From positions 186,001 to 250,000 of the forward strand of contig JAEHOE010000158.1 of the NCBI GenBank assembly GCA_016858145.1: a stretch of 64,000 bases of DNA, written 5' to 3'. Below the pieces are notes generated by a model, which did not search any database, was not told where the DNA came from, and was given only the letters and a program-made list of their open reading frames with translations. The position numbers and the translations under genes were made by a program. The DNA is from Edaphochlamys debaryana. Lineage: Eukaryota; Chlorophyta; Chlorophyceae; Chlamydomonadales. How positions within the stretch are numbered: position 1 is the first letter of the stretch; each line of letters starts with the position of its first letter. Positions 40,604 through 52,612 of the stretch are shown piece after piece.

Positions 40604-43600
40604 ATGGCTGACCGCCTGACCATTGAGCACTACATCGGCGAGGCGTTCGTAAAGTGCGGACAGGTCATTCTTGGCGGTCGGGTGCTGACCCCCAGCGCTC
40701 AACAGCAGGCGCGGCCCGCCCGAGACAGGAGGGCGAGCAGATGGGTGAGCTGTGGATTTGCCTCATGCAAACGGGAGCCAATTGATGTCCGCCCACGTCG
40801 GCATTGCCGCGCGGTCCGGGAAGGGACACGCTCGCGACCGCGCCAAACCTGCTTCCGACCTGCTCTTGCCCTCTGCCCTGCCAGTTCTTGCTGGAGCTGG
40901 ACGACCTGGAGGGCGTGGGCCGCGAGGTGGAGCTCTGGCGCAAGGACATCTCTTCGCCGCTGGTCGTTGAGGTAGGGCCCTCCCGCCAGAACCCCCGCTG
41001 GGCCCTGGCCCCTTGGTGGCCCCGCGACCCCCCCACCACATGCCCCCACACCCACACATCAGAGTGCTACCAACAGATGCGTATCTCCGACGCTCCGCTG
41101 CCAGTAAAGCGGTATCCCTGGGCCCCGGCGCGCTGTTCTAAGTCGTTCACGCCAAGATTCCGATCTCTTGTTCGAAGCGTTGGCACCGATGCGTCCCTGC
41201 GGCGCCCGGCACCTTCACTCCACGTTGACATCTTCCTCCCCCGTTCCTCCCTCAACCCCCCTTTACTGGCACAGATCCTCATGGGGCCGGCACCCCCGGC
41301 CCCGGGGGCCGGCGCCAGCCGCCCCGCCCCGCCGGGCATCCCTGAGGGTGAGGCTTTGTCCGGCTAAACGCACGGGCGCGGGCCGAGCGAGGCACAGGCT
41401 GTAAATGGAGTAAACCGGGCTCAAGCACGAAGACAGCGGGGCCTGTGCAGTGTCGGGAGGGCGCCTGGGGCAGTGGGGCCTGGCAGCAGAGTCTCCAACA
41501 CACTGCCCAACCGCTGCCGGTGCTCCTGCCTCGGGGCCGAGGCACCGAGCGCTCGCGCTAGCCCCCGAGCCCATACTCCTCCCTTCCCAACACCAGCCCC
41601 CACGCAGCCCATGCACCCCAACTTCCTCCCCCTCCCCATGGCCCCAGGCGAGACGCTCCTGGAGCGCTGGACTCTGGCCTTCACCCGCAGCGGAGCCGGG
41701 GGCGGCGGGGGTGCTTCCAGCGGCATGGGCATGGGCATGGCGAGCAGCATGGGCGGCGGCGGCGGGGGCGCGGCCGGGGGCCAGGGCGCGAGGTCGTACG
41801 TGGACGAGGCGTCTGTGTACAAGCGCCTGGTGAGGAGGGAGGGGCTGGGGGGGAGGAGGGAGGGGCTGGGGGGGAGGAGGGAGGGGCTGGGGGGGAGGAG
41901 GGAGGGGCTGGGGGCCCAGGTGTGCTACAACTGTTGCAGGGGAGGAGCAAGGGCGGGAGGGGGTTATGGGACCGCCCAGCGCCTCCCTGCGAAGGGCGAT
42001 ATGGCAGGGGTCTGTGCGGCACGCTGCTCCTCCGATCCATCGTTGCTGCCTGCTCGCCCGCAGATCATCCTCATCCGCTCGCTGTACTCGTTCTCACGAA
42101 TCCTGCCAGCCTACAAGATCTGCCGTGCCGCGAGGGTGAGTACGAGCGCCGTACACTTAGCACGGAGGCCCGGTTGGCTCGACTCCGGACCACTCACTGT
42201 TCTCGGCACCCGGTAGCGGCCCTGCCGCTCTGGACGGACCCGATCGCGGCTGCTTAGCAGCGGCAGGGCCCACGCTCCTCGGTGGGGGGCGCATGCCCTG
42301 TCCATCGTTGACGGCAGGAGCCTTGCCCTCGGCGCCTCCTCGCCCTCACACCCTTCCTTCCTGCTACCCCCCTCTCCGCCCGCAGCGCCTGGGTGGGGAG
42401 CTGCCGCTGACGGTGTTTGCGCGAGTGTCGCGGAGCGCACACGCTCCGGGCGGGGGCCACGAGCTGCAGGTGGGTGGGCGAGGGGTCGGGCTTGGGCGCG
42501 CGGGGCTTTGGGGGCTCCCGGAACTGACAGTCGGAGGTGTTCGGGGTTCTGTTGCTATGCACGGATTGCTTTTCTGTTGTTGGGACTGCTGCTGCAGTCG
42601 TGTAGGGGGAGCTGTTGCGTTGGGCTGCAGGGGCCTTTGTGGTGTGAACATACTGCCTCGGTGCTTCATTCCTTTTTTGCCGCAGCCTCGGCTTTCGCAC
42701 TTCGTATTCGCGCCGGTGGACACGGCCGGGGGACAGTTCCGTGTCGCTGTGCAGTACAACCCAACAGCCGCCGCCGTACTATCGTACGAGCAGCAGTACA
42801 GGTGGGCCTCGGTGCTTGCAGGCCTCCTCCCGTCGCCCAATTCTCCTGCTTGCCTGCTCCCGGCCTTCACCTTGCCCCCTCAACCCAACCATCAAGGGAG
42901 GGACTCTGTGATGAGGTCGTCCAGGCTCTAGCTTTCCTGGCTCTCTGCTCCCGGACTCACCTTGCCCCACCGGACCCCACGTCCCTGATGCGCCCCTGAC
43001 GCAGCGCTGCGGCGGCTCCCGTGTCCACGCCGTACACCATCAACGAGAACTATTTGGCGCCCAGCAGTATAGCAGCAGTTGGTACGGCGGCGGCGGTTGG
43101 GCCGCAGCCGTCCACGAGCGCTCCGGCGTCCTCTGGGATGGCCAGGTGCGCAGAGCTGCAGACGTGCAATGCAGCGCTTTCCCGGCTCGCTGTGCTTCAG
43201 GCGACGGAAGTGGAAACGTAAGTGCCGAGTGTTGACTGTCGCCTTTTGCAACCGCAGGCCGCTTCGATCGGCGATGTCGGCGCTCAGCGGAGTGTACGGC
43301 AGCATGACGGGGCGCGGCCCGCCGGGTGGGGTCGTGGGAGAGGGGGGACCGGGTTCAGCACCCATGCGCCAAGGCCGGGGCGTGCGGCTGGCCTCGGTCC
43401 CACCACCGGTCCCATGCACTGTCGCCCTGCCGTCACCTCCTGACTTTCTCCGCCGCGTCGTGGGAGAGGGGGCACCCGGGCGTGGCCGCGGGGTGCAGAC
43501 GTGGTCCGTGAGGCTGTGCTGAGTTTAGCGGTGCATTCGATAGCACCTGCCACATAGGGCAGCAAACGTGGTGTGCAGCAAGGCACAGCGAACACGAGAT

Positions 43601-46600
43601 CCGTAGGGGGGACCAGGATGAGCACCCTTGCGCCAATGCAGGGGAGTGCGGCTGAGAGTGCGGCTGGCTTCAGTCCCAACGTCCCAACATACTGTCTCAA
43701 TTCCCTGCCGTCACCTCGTACGTTCTTACCTCCCCCGCGATCCCTCAGGTTCAACGGCGCAAGGCCCGACGGCCATCAGCCGCAGCCCCTCACACAACTC
43801 CACTACCGGCACCGCCGCCGCCGCAGCAGCCTCCGTCGGCGGCGGCCCCACAGGATCGCCGGCAGGGCCCGGCGGGCCGGCGTCCGGCGGCGGCGCCACC
43901 TCCGTCGCCGCCGCTGGCGGCGACGCCGGTGCCCCGCGGCCCATCGTACGGCACAGCTGGAGCAGCAAAGAGATGCGAGTGTCATTCTCTCTGCCGCCGC
44001 CGCTGGGCAGCCCGGGCGGGGGCGTGAGCGGGGGCGGCGCGGGCGGGGGCGGGCCCTCGGGAAGCGCGCTGCACCGGCGGTCGAGCTCAGGTGCGGACGC
44101 GAGGCGCGGCGTGGGGCGGGGTGTGCGCTGTGCGGCTGTGTGCGCTGGAGCAATCGAGGACGGAGTACTTGCAAGCGCGTGAGAGCCTAGGAACGCGGTG
44201 TGGACATAACCGCTGCTCGGACGGCAACTTGCTTCTGTGTCGGGTTCTGAACCCTGCAGGCTACAACTCAGCAGCTGGCACGCCCCCGCTGCGGAACTCC
44301 TCCCTGCCCGTGGCTGCGGCAGGGCCGGGGGCGCAGCGGCCGCCGCCGGGGCCCGGATACCACCGCTGCGGCAGCGCCGGAGCCCACCTGGCGTCGACGC
44401 CGCCGTCAGGCCCGCCGGCGCCGCTGGCCGCCTTTGCGTCGCCCTCGCAGCAGCGAACCCTTGCTGCGGCCGAGGGGTCGGCGGCGGCAGAAGGGGGTGT
44501 CGGCGGCGGCGGATCGGGTTCGACCAGCGTCGACCGTACGACAAGCGCACCCGTGTCCATTCCCACGTGAGAGGGTACCTACCTCGCTGCAGGTCCCGCG
44601 CATTCGTGCTGCCGTACCGCGGGACGCGATCTTGTCAGGGCAATGCCGTGGGCCGATCTCGTGTGGACTGGGGGACCTGCTTTAGGCAGCCCTTGCCTTT
44701 CTAATGCCGGCCTCAACACCCCTTGACACGCCGCTCCCTGCTCCCTCTCGCCCTCAGGAAGCCATCCTCTCGGACTCGCTCCGTCAACGACCTCCGTGCC
44801 CCGGCGGTTATGTACGGCGGCTTTGAGGTGCACCCGGCGGTTGCCGCCGCCGCCCTTTCGTCTTCCCGTACGGCAGCGGCGGCGGCGGCGGCCATGGCGG
44901 CCGGCCTGGCGGCGTCGCAGGACGGCGCCGTCACTGACGGCGACGCCGCAGCGGCGGCGGCGCACCACAAGATGGCTCCCGGGAGTGCCCCGGCGGCGCC
45001 GCGGGGCATGCTGGGGCTTGCCTTGGGAGCCCTGAAGCCGGGTGCCAGCGGCGCCGCCGGCGGCGGCGGCAGCGGGGCAGGCAAAGCGACGGCGATGGCG
45101 GCGGCGGCGGGAGCTGAGCCGGGGTCTGCGTCGGTGATCCTTGCCGCGAAGCCTGGGCAAGCGCTCGCGGCGGCGGTGGCGGCAGCGGCGGCGGCAGCCA
45201 ACTTCATTCCGCCTGACGGCGCCGCCGCGACGGCGGCGCGGCGGCCGGCGACGGGGACGGGCATGAGCGTGGTGTCGCCGTCGGGGCGCGGTGGCGGCGG
45301 GGGCGCCGCCGCCTCTGTGGTGTCGCCGCCAGGCAGCAGCGCGGGTAGCGGGAACAGCAGCGGTACGGCACTCGCCGTCGTACGGACGCCGAGCATGAGT
45401 CATCATCACACGTACCACCAGCACCACTTCTACCACCAGCAGCGGCACCAGGGCGCGGGCAATGCCGTACAGCCCCCGCCCTACGGCAACAGCCCGCCGT
45501 ACGGCATCACCGTGCCGGTCGCCGTGCCGCCGGTCGGATCCATGCCGCCGTACGGGTACGGCAGCCCGCAGCTGCCGTTCGCCTTCACGCCATCGGCCCA
45601 GTCCATGTCCCTGGCATCTCTGCACCAGGTGAGGACCGGACGCAGGGTTGCCATCCTTAACACCGAGTCAACTGTTGTTCGGCCGGAGCTGTCCTTGCGG
45701 GGGTAGGGTTGTCTGTTGAGGGCCCTACAAGGGGTTCTCGGGCCCTGGCCTCTTGCATGCACCCCCTCACGCTCGGGGTAACCGGCACAGCTCTACGTCG
45801 TCGACAGCAACAGCATGCCGGTTACTCTAGCATAGCCGCTATCAGCCGCATCACCGACTTCCATCTTCTGCGCGTACCGCTCCGTGTAGTGCTAGATAGC
45901 CTCGTTGCTAGTGTGCTACGCGGGGGCTATGCCCGCCACCCCTCACGCTCGCGGTACCGTACCTCGGCAGCCACTGCCTCGAGGGGCCCCCCTTCCCACA
46001 CCCACTCCTTTGCCTACCCACCCCCACCCTCCCTCCCTTCTTCCCTCCACCTCCCCCCACGTTCCCCCCAGGCCATGGTACCCCTGGGCTACTTCGGTGC
46101 GCCCTCCGGCGGCACGCCCCGCTCCGCCGCTGGGGGGGCCGCGGGCGCCGGCGCGGCGGGTGTGCCCGTGTCGGGTCGGGACATCACCGCCCTCGCCACC
46201 ATCCGCCGCCCCTCGTGGAGCTCCCGCTCGGGCAGCCTCGACCCATCGCTCGCGTCCGCTGGCGCCCCGGGTAGGCTGGGGGGGGGGGCTGGGGGGGGGG
46301 GGGCCGTCAGAGTGAAGGGCGGCGTGGAACGCGCGGGGCTGTGGCAGAGGGAGGAGCCGTGGGCGGCGGGCTCTTGGGCCGTGCCGGAGCGGCGGCTCGA
46401 GGGGTCAGCTTAGTGCACCCCACTGCGCGGCGGCGCAAGCGGCACCCCACCAGATGAGGGATGACCAATGCCAGGATAGCCGGGCCGGCCTCTGACCTGC
46501 CCCCGCGCTGGCTGCCCCGCCACGGCACCGAAGCTTGCCCCCTGACCCGGCGTCCAACCCAACGCCTGACACAACCCGACCCGTACCGACCCGTACCGAT

Positions 46601-47706
46601 CTAACCGGGCCTGATCTCGTCCCCACCCTTGTATGCAGGAGCGCACATGGGCGGCGGCGGCCTGTCCCCCCTGACGGACCTGCTCGACTCCTCCTACTCC
46701 AACGCATCCACCCCCGGCGCGGCGCACTCGCGCGGCGGCGGCGGCGTTGGCGGCGGCGGCAAGGGCGCAGCGCACGGCGGCGGCGGCGGCGCGGCGGGAG
46801 CCCACCGAAATGCAGGGCCGCCCAGCGGCGCCGTCGGGCGCGGCGGGCGGCAGCCCCTAGCAAGCCCTGGCAAGGCCGGGGCAGCGGCGGCGGCGTCGAC
46901 GGCGATGGCAGGAGCCCCGGCGACAGGTGCAGCGGCGCCGTCAGGGGCAGCTGCAGCACCTGGCTCCGCCGCCGCAGCGGCGGCGGCAGGACGCGAAACC
47001 GCGATGGCTGCCAAAGCCGCGGGCCCTGCAGCTGCCGCCGCCGCCGATCCCGCTGAGCCTGGCGGCGGCGCGCACCACCACGTGTCCCCGTACGACATGC
47101 ACCACCACGCCATGGCGTACGGACCGTACGGGCCGTACGACGCTGACGTGGCCGATCCGGGCGTGTTCCCGCTGGCACGTGAGGATTCCGAGTCCGATCT
47201 GCTGCCGTTCGCGCTGGATCAGGAGGGCCTCGTCCTCAGCCCTGTGGCGCCGGCGGCGCGCGGCGTCGGGGCGGGCGGGAGACCTGGGGGGCCCGGTGCC
47301 GGCCCCATCGAGCTTACCCTCAGTGAGTGTGTGGAGGTTTTGCAGTTCCAAACGCTGTTCGGTGGCCTGCTTAGCAGCGATCTCCAGCTGTCTTTGCCCT
47401 TGGTTTCGCGTAGCGAGGAGCTTAACTCCAGGGGCCCTTTCCACGTATGCTTCACATAACCCCACACCACTCACGCGTGCCGCAACCCCTGCAGGTTTTG
47501 CCAACGTGGCACGTGAGCGTGACGTGGCGGTTGGCGCATTCGTACGGATGATGGCGGAGGCGGCGCCGCTGGCGGCGCCGCTGGGGCACCCGGCGGCGCG
47601 TGAGGCCGACGGCGCGGCGGCGCTGGCGGAGCTGATGGATCTAGCGGCCCAGATCCGTGCGGCGCTGGCGGGGCCGCTGGGGCACCCGCCTCCCGGGACC
47701 CGGTAA
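40604..47706 (+). CDS. ATG13: autophagy-related protein 13 (ATG13)
   Basis: Regulatory subunit of the ATG1 kinase complex that starts autophagy. Fifteen exons (40604-40744, 40885-40971, 41275-41347, 41648-41829, 42064-42135, 42386-42469, 42686-42801, 43005-43145, 43258-43325, 43749-44090, 44260-44566, 44758-45628, 46072-46270, 46639-47322, 47495-47706) join in phase to 1,192 aa. The N-terminal HORMA domain (about 1-250) shows 'HYIGEAFVKCGQVILGGR', 'WFLLELDDLEGVGREVELWR', 'ETLLERWTLAFTRS', 'YKRLIILIRSLYSFSRILPA' and 'SHFVFAPVDTAGGQFRV'. About 900 residues of Ala/Gly/Ser low complexity follow. The last exon has 'ERDVAVGAFVRMMAEAAPL', like the C-terminal block of plant ATG13. Plant homologues are about 600 aa, so the tail is expanded. 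Where ATG1 and ATG17/11 bind cannot be placed by eye. Confidence 0.9.
41831..41913 (+). repeat. 21-bp minisatellite in an ATG13 intron
   Basis: About four near-perfect copies of a unit containing GGAGGAGGGAGGGGCTGG directly after the exon 4 donor. The repeat is G-rich on the coding strand. Confidence 0.85.
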
Positions 47707-49539
47707 CGCGAGCGCGGAGCTGCCACGGTTGGCGATGGGATGGGGGGAATGTGCTGCCAGCGCGAGGCGGGGGCATTCTCTCACAAACGGGGGCAGCTGT
47801 GGTGCAGAGCTTAAGAAGGGAGGGAGAAGCGGTGTTTTGGTCGAGCGGCGCAAGGGCGGCTGCGCGGGCGGGTGCAGGGGCCGAGTGAGTGGTCACTGTT
47901 GTACCAACAGCGAGTGTGGGTCGCTTGCTCAGCCCGAGAAAGGCATACATGTGAAGCAAGTCGGGGACTGGTACAGGTGCTGTGGGGCTTCACGGGGACA
48001 AGATCAAGCAGATACGTTTGGTGAGCGAGGGCTTCAGTGCCAGGCGCTAGACGCCATGTAGTCGCAGCAGGGAGCTGTTGTGTCGATTGCAGGATGGAGT
48101 ATCCCAGGGTTTGCATCGTAGCAGCATAGGTAGGCGGGGGGGAACTGAGGAGCCGTATTGCGGCACCGGCCGCAGGCTTCCGGCAATGGTAACTAGCTTT
48201 GGGGGCTCGGAGGAACGCTGTGTGGATGTAAGCACGGCTCTCAGGTTGCGGAGTGCGGACCCAAGGAGGAATCCGAGTGTGCATCTACGCGCCTCTGCTC
48301 TCTCTCCCAAGCTCAGGGTGACCTCTCTAGGTGCCGTCATGTTCGCCTGCCTGCCCTACCGGTAGTACGCCACTCCCCCCGCTATACCCCCGAGTGAGGG
48401 TCCAACCCTGAAACCCTGGACGTACACACCTGCGGGCGCCAGCAGCGACACCCTGCCGTATTCTCGCGGCCTTTTGCCGTTTGTTTGCACTGAGGGTAAC
48501 AGCCTCGCCCGCGCAGGTCCAAGCGCCACAGGTCCGTCCATACCTGACAGCTGTGGAGGCGTGCACGCTTTAGATCTTCATTGTGTTCTGGACTGGGCGC
48601 CGCCAGGGCGTCTGGCCCAGGCAATGGCCCCGGGAGCTGTGACCCGTCGTCAAGGCTAGACGCGGAGGTTCGAAGCTGGGGCTACTGGGTAACTGGAAGG
48701 CCGATTTAAGTGGCTGGCCAGGTGGTTGCCACACTGGTCGTGTACCTTACACCCTTCCTCGCCTGCAAACCGGTAAACCCTCTCTCAAGGGTCCGGCCCG
48801 TCCGTCGGACCCCGCACCCCACGTTCTCGCCTTCCCAACCCCAACCCCCAGCGCCACAGCATGCCATCACTGCGTGAAGCCACCCTTACAAGCTGGCCGA
48901 TAAGCATGGCCCCAAAGTCTTGAGCAAAGGTGGTTCCAACTCCCTGCCCAGTGGGGCAGACAGACCCCGCGTCCCTCTGGGGTCTTGCTGGGCCCACTTG
49001 GGCCCGACCGCTGCCGCCACAGCAGGCAGGCAGGCGCACGCTCCCTGAAACCGGCCAAGGCGCGCCACGCTGCCGCCGCCAGCAATAGGCACAACCACAG
49101 TATGCATTGTTCGGGATAAATGTCGCCGCTAGTAACCTATGTTTTATCCTTGCTTGATCAACAGGGCATCAATAGCTAAGCTACGCGCCGCCACTCGACA
49201 TACGGCAGGCGCTCTAAATGCAAACGCGGCCTAGCCCAGAACATTAAGCCTAGTACACCGGATCCGCGTATCCAGATCCGGCGGCTAGGGCTCTACGGGC
49301 GGGGACAATCACCACCGCCTTAGGTGATTGGCTAGGCTAGTGAATCAATCCAATCAGCCAGCATCAGTCTCTGCGCGCGCACGACCGGGGCCGCCTTTCA
49401 GCGGCTCCAGCCCTCCGCACCACCGCTCCACTGCAGGAACAAACACCTGTCGTCTCACTCCGGCTGCGACGCAACACACTGCACCAGGCACTGCGTAGAC
49501 GCCAACCGTTAAGCTGCTACTGAACCCCACTTCCAAAAA
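47707..49539. other. convergent intergenic region
   Basis: About 1.8 kb between the 3' ends of ATG13 and the lectin-like gene, partly less GC-rich. No coding exon, RNA gene or repeat was recognised. Confidence 0.5.
48227..48231 (+). terminator. possible polyadenylation signal of ATG13
   Basis: TGTAA about 520 nt after the stop. No closer TGTAA was seen. Confidence 0.35.
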
Positions 49540-50775
49540 TCACGTGCACTTGGAGGCGGCCTTCTTGGCCTTAGTGCCAGCGGGGCAGTTGAGGCACTTG
49601 AGGCCGTCAGTGCTGTAGGTGCCGGGGCGGCAGGCGCGGCACGCCTTCTTGCCCTTCCGGGCGGGGGCCCAGCCGGGCTTGCACATGGCGCTGGAGTTCT
49701 CACCTGAGGGCGAGGAGGGGGGAAGACGAGGCGGCAGCGAGTGAGCTTGGGGATAGACACAAGGGCCGCTGTGCTTGTCAACCTCACTGCATGCCGACGC
49801 CTGCCAACATCCGATAACCCACCACCACGCCAGACCCTTCGCCGGCTCACCCACACCCCAGCCCACCAACCCGCTCCAGGCTCAGTCCACCGAGGCCAGC
49901 CAGCACTTACCCGATGGGGAGGGCGAGGGCGAGCGCAGCTCCGCGACCGGGTCGTCGATGCACATGTAGCCGGCGGGGGGCATGGCGCCCTGCACCTTCT
50001 GGACGCCGCAGGGGTAGAAGAAGATGGTGGGGAAGCCGTTGCCGGGGTAGGGGTCGGGGCCAATGTCGAACACGGCACCGCAGCACTCGTCGACCTTCTT
50101 GCGGTTGCAGGCCAGGAAGCCCATGTTGGCGGGGTTGTCGAGGATGAATTCGGTGGAGGTGCCGTCGGCCCAGGACATCTCGGCACCGCGGAAGTCGGGC
50201 GTGGGGTCGGCGCCATCCTGGAGCAGCGCGCGCATGGTGGCCGAGATTCCCGAGGTGGAGCCGGCGGCCGAAGCCTCCGAGAGCGCGCGGCGCTGGCGCA
50301 GCAGGAACATGTGCGCGCGGATCTCGCTGGGAATGGCGCGACCGTCGGCGGTGTGGGTGGGGATGTGCTCGGGGGAGGCCTCCATCTCGGACATGATTTG
50401 CACGAGCTCATCGGACAGGTCCACGGCGTCGGTGCCCGAAGAGCGCAGCAGGCGGCGGTTGCCTGCATGCGGCCACCTGATGCGCAGGCCGGTCCAGATG
50501 AGGCCGGTATCGCCCGACTCGTCAACAGCGTTCACGACGGTGGAAGACCAGAGCGTGGCCTTGACCTGGTCGGCCGACGAGAAGCTGGCAAGCTTCGTGC
50601 CCAGCGCATCGCAGGCTGCGCCGGCCTCGTCCGCCGTGATCGGCTCCTCTGTGCGATAGTAGCTGTAGGTAGAGCCCTCAGGGGTTGTGAGCGTCGCGAA
50701 GGGGTCCACGGCCATGGCGATCCGCGCAAGGGCGCAGACGGCCACCGTGGCCAGGAGACAGGACCGAAGACGCAT
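49540..50775 (-). CDS. secreted C-type-lectin-like protein with a Cys-rich C-terminus
   Basis: Probably an extracellular or wall-associated protein. Two exons, 50775-49911 and 49703-49540, join in phase to 342 aa. A clear signal peptide (MRLRSCLLATVAVCALARIAMA) opens the protein, which is why the ATG at 50775 was preferred to one seven codons upstream. The body resembles a C-type lectin-like fold: 'DEAGAACDALGTKLASFSSA' near the start, 'LIWTGLRI', then after a long insertion 'MSWADGTSTEFI', 'NMGFLACNRKKVDECCGAVF' and 'GYMCIDD'. A Ser-Pro linker leads to 'CRACRPGTYSTDGLKCLNC', a GCC2/GCC3 (ephrin-receptor-like) Cys-rich module. Calcium or sugar binding cannot be claimed: the classic EPN and WND triplets are not evident. 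Confidence 0.75.
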
Positions 50776-52612
50776 ACTAGATCCTGAGCACAACAAACGG
50801 GAGCGCAGAGTTTGAGCGGAGGGCGCTGGGCAACAGGCGCGCTACATACATGTCGCACAGTAGTAAGGAAAACATTGACGCTGCCAGACTCTTCACACAC
50901 ACTGAGGACTATGCTGTGATTTGATAGCCCCAAATCGGGCTTCAGTGCCGCGTCGCCGACTCACCCGCCATCCCTCTCGCTGAGCAGCGACGGTTCGCCG
51001 CGCAGCAGGTGACGCCTCTGATTGAAAGACGAGACAGCTTTTGCTGTAAGCGAAGTGTGTTGGAGCTGCGCTCGCGTGTTGTTGGGTGCGGGAATGCTGT
51101 AGCGATGCCGAGTGCCGGGCGGCGTTCAACCAGGTCGCGGTGTGAAGAGGCAGGTGCAGGTGGTATATAGTGATGTGCTTGTGTCAATAGAGGCAGGTGA
51201 GGGCTTATATATGTGCCAGGCAGGCAAGGGCAAGCGTCGCCGTACCGCGAGCAAACAGACACAAATCTTCTGTAGCCCTGCCGCACGTCTGCGAGCATCC
51301 GGCAGCTCCACAGCGTTACTCGAAGCCCACTCGAGCTCCAGCTGCTGTCATAGCGTGCGTCCAGGCAATGCACCGTGACCGCGGCGCCGTTCCGCGCGAC
51401 AGAAACAAGTCGCCGTTTCGGTTGTACCGGACGGAGTCGGTCCTGGCCGGCCCGCACCTTCCCGCAAGCGCTTTGCAAGAGAGGAATCATAAACCTGCCA
51501 CTTGCAGGTCTCTCTTGCCCTGCTCTTGAAGGCGCCGCCGTTATCGCCCCCGCGCGACATCCCGCCAGAAATTGCTCGAGTTCGTTCTTCCGCAGTGCCT
51601 CAGCATTGGCTTAGGAGGCTACGGCTGGGAGTTGTGGGAGTCGTGAGAAGCCACATCGGCGAATTCTCCCCCGGCCCCCGCCCCCTCCCGCAAACACAGT
51701 GTCTGCGAACTCAGTGACCAGACTGACCACCTGCGCTGGTGCGGGCCGTTGGCTGTAGCTGTAGCACACGGCCGCACGCCCCAGGCTCCATCCTTCCCTT
51801 CCTCGACACGGCCGGTGGGCAGAAGCAGGAGGGCTTTCCGCAGGGAGGAACAGCAGGGCATTGGCGCGGCTCGTGAACGGCTCCACCCCCAAAGATCCGT
51901 GTCGAGTCGTCAACACCCTAACCTGCCAGCTTGCGCTGACGTCAGCCGCTGTCAGAGGTCTCCTGTCAGAGACGACGCTTCGACCATGGGGTCCATGACA
52001 GGGGGGCCATCAGTGGGATATGTGCCCGGTTCCACGGCATCAAGTGCCAGGGACAGGCCCCCCTGCTCAGGTCTCCGGACTGCGGACAGGGCTAGGCACG
52101 GCTTTGGTTCCTCACAGGCGGACTGGGAGTCGCTGCGGCGCACCCGGAACGCGCGTAGACTACCAAGTCTTGAATGGCCAACGCATTGATACGTGCTTAC
52201 ACATGGTAGCCCACTGCGCTCCGCCATCAGTGAGATGAGGGTCAGGGCGGGACCTTGTGGGTGGTCCGTTCAGTGATCTCTACACAGGAATGCTTGGACG
52301 TCATGTCAAGCCGGTGGTTGCACTTCGGCACGCGCACACATGTACCCCACCCCAATACATACAGGCAATCGACAGTTCCTGCCCCCCTGCATCCCAGCCA
52401 GCCCACGCTATGTTCAGGAGCTTAAGCGTCCGCCAGCCTGCCTATCCCCAGAAGCCCTTCCCCGGTCACTGCCACCCTCTTATGTATCCCAGTCCACCAC
52501 GGTGACAGCCATGACGGGGAAGACCAGCTAGACCAGCACTATGATGCAATGCCTGCTGCATGGCCCCACAGCTCCGGCACAAGCTTGTCATCGCGCCAGG
52601 AGCTCAAGCCGC
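50776..52612. other. intergenic region upstream of the lectin-like gene
   Basis: About 1.8 kb with the lectin-like promoter and the 3' flank of the hydrolase-like gene. The open frames here show no motifs. Confidence 0.5.
52197..52201 (-). terminator. possible polyadenylation signal of the hydrolase-like gene
   Basis: TGTAA on the minus strand, about 410 nt after the stop. Confidence 0.4.

Noticed and set aside
49240..49370. possible tRNA-like fold in the intergenic region
   Set aside because: No B-box-like GGTTCGA sequence and no consistent cloverleaf could be found.
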